From Candidatus Hydrogenisulfobacillus filiaventi (GTDB lineage Bacteria > Bacillota > Sulfobacillia > Sulfobacillales > R501), in NCBI GenBank assembly GCA_902809825.1, contig LR778114.1, forward strand, positions 1,364,001-1,428,000: DNA of 64,000 nucleotides, read 5' to 3'. The notes beneath the pieces were generated by a model. That model searched no databases, was not told where the DNA came from, and worked only from the letters and a program-made list of their open reading frames with translations. Positions within the stretch are counted from its first letter, which is position 1. Each line of letters starts with the position of its first letter. A program made the translations under genes and the position numbers. Shown here in pieces: positions 63,297 to 64,000 of this stretch.

Positions 63297-63600
63297 ACAC
63301 CCGCTCCGGTCCGGTCCAGGTGCCGACCGGGAACTGGAGCACCGGCCGTTCCTCCCGTACCAGCCAGAGCCGGGCCCGATGCCAGAGGCGCTTGACCTCC
63401 GCCGCCACCGCCGGCCACTCGGTCTCGAAGGTCAGGGTGTCGTCCGGCTGCTTCGGATTCAGGGCCCACAAGGCGTCCAGATCGGCCACCACCCGTTCCA
63501 CACCCAACCGCAGGCTCTCCGGACAGTTCTCGGTTCCCGCCATCCGAAGCAGGACGTGGACGCGATACATCACTTCCCGCACATCGTGCACCGACGGCAC
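63295..63600 (-). CDS. Hypothetical protein
   Basis: 101 residues, soluble, helical: VREVMYRVHVLLRMAGTE, then LGVERVVADLDALWALNP, then WPAVAAEVKRLWHRARLWLV. No family recognised. The start is GTG 63600 after GGAAGGGGG. Followed by its own terminator. The upstream 63601-63775 contains a GC hairpin near 63744-63767 without a U-run and no gene. Confidence 0.65.
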   Translation of the reverse strand: MPSVHDVREVMYRVHVLLRMAGTENCPESLRLGVERVVADLDALWALNPKQPDDTLTFETEWPAVAAEVKRLWHRARLWLVREERPVLQFPVGTWTGPERV

Positions 63601-63775
63601 GCCGCTTGCCCCCTTCCGGACCCTAGGAAGCTGGCATCCCTCCCGTTATTCCTTTCATCTTGACACGAACGGCCCCACTTCGTCCCGCTCCATCCGATCC
63701 CTCCGGGCGGGCCATTGGGCCCCAGATCCCGCACACCGGTCAAGCCCGCCCGCGGGGGGCGGGCCCCCGGTCTTC

Positions 63776-64000
63776 CTATTCCCGCTGCAGCAGGCTCCCG
63801 GCGTAGTCGAGGATGGCATTGGCGCAATGGGGGCAGAACCCCTGGCCCATCAGAACCTCCTGCACCTCGGAGAGCCGCTTCTGCTTTTCCGGGTCCGGGG
63901 TGCGGTTGGTGGTGGTGGTTTGCACCAGCTGCCGCACATCCCCGAACAGCTTCTTCTCGATGGCCTCCTTGAGGCGGGGGTGGGAATCCCAATGGAAAAC
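63776..64000 (-). CDS. C-terminal fragment, possibly PrkA-type serine protein kinase (cut by window edge)
   Basis: 75 residues to a TAG at 63776. The fragment contains HPRLKEAIEKKLFGDVRQLV, TTTTNRTPDPEKQKRLSEVQ, a CPHC pair and ends ILDYAGSLLQRE. The KLFxDVRxxV-TTT-RTPDP and final YxGSLLxR pattern reminds me of the C-terminus of PrkA/YeaG kinases, which act in sporulation in Bacillus. With only the end visible this is a tentative name. The gene starts beyond the right edge. Confidence 0.4.
   Translation of the reverse strand, partial: VFHWDSHPRLKEAIEKKLFGDVRQLVQTTTTNRTPDPEKQKRLSEVQEVLMGQGFCPHCANAILDYAGSLLQRE

Overview
The window is very G+C-rich, densely packed bacterial DNA. It looks like a deep-branching, endospore-forming Firmicute of the high-GC kind (Sulfobacillia, Thermaerobacter, Symbiobacterium or Limnochordia type). 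The main evidence is the Bacillus-like block mlpA - ymxH - dpaA - dpaB - asd - dapG (spore dipicolinate and diaminopimelate pathway), the recJ-relA-dtd-aspS order, a MurT ligase, GGAGG-type ribosome binding sites, and many GTG/TTG starts. The exact taxon is an inference.

Layout. 1-12.4 kb: a leftward housekeeping run, aspS, dtd, relA, recJ, secF and secD from one near-consensus promoter at 8008-8037, preceded by a murT-trxB-selB unit. 12.6-13.1 kb: an HxlR-type regulator and tRNA-Pro. 13.2-20.6 kb: dapB and a leftward cytochrome c maturation operon (ccmE, ccmF, two unknown genes, ccmA, ccmB, ccmC, ccmD, an unknown 7-TM protein). Its CcmE carries a CxxxY haem-binding motif, and no CcmH is present, so it looks like the variant system I*. 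20.8-21.1 kb: two tRNA-Leu genes. 21.1-27.3 kb: a P-type proton ATPase, murI, a PAP2 phosphatase and two frameshifted pseudogenes. 27.3-39.1 kb: a nitrate respiration island, with hemerythrin-narG-narH-narJ-narI-carbonic anhydrase-narK-small ORF-alkA in one leftward run and a second narK beyond it. Two matching Crp/Fnr-type sites (TGTGA-N6-TCACC) lie upstream of the hemerythrin-nar unit and of the second narK. The first is centred 41.5 bp upstream of the predicted start of transcription.

39.3-48.2 kb: cupin, TauE-type permease, S9 peptidase, NUDIX hydrolase, a two-component system with a PepSY protein, an unknown HEPN-like protein, PsiE and a small membrane protein. 48.4-53.3 kb: a leftward rRNA operon, 16S - tRNA-Ile(GAT) - 23S - 5S, with visible processing stems, promoter and terminator; the 5S is strongly divergent. 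53.4-64 kb: ccdA, then the leftward spore and lysine block (dapG, asd, dpaB, dpaA with a possible SigK promoter, a YflT-like stress protein, ymxH). It is followed by a 3D-domain secreted protein, a membrane-anchored protein with nine 19-residue repeats, a G+C-poorer intergenic stretch encoding a 27-residue hydrophobic peptide, mlpA, and two further genes, the last cut by the window edge.

The genes connect as a respiratory programme (nitrate reductase, CcmABCDEF and CcdA for c-type cytochromes) plus a sporulation programme (DPA synthesis and probably surface proteins). The least explained parts are the ccm-embedded unknowns at 17126-18123 and the repeat protein / 3D protein / peptide cluster at 59.2-61.8 kb.
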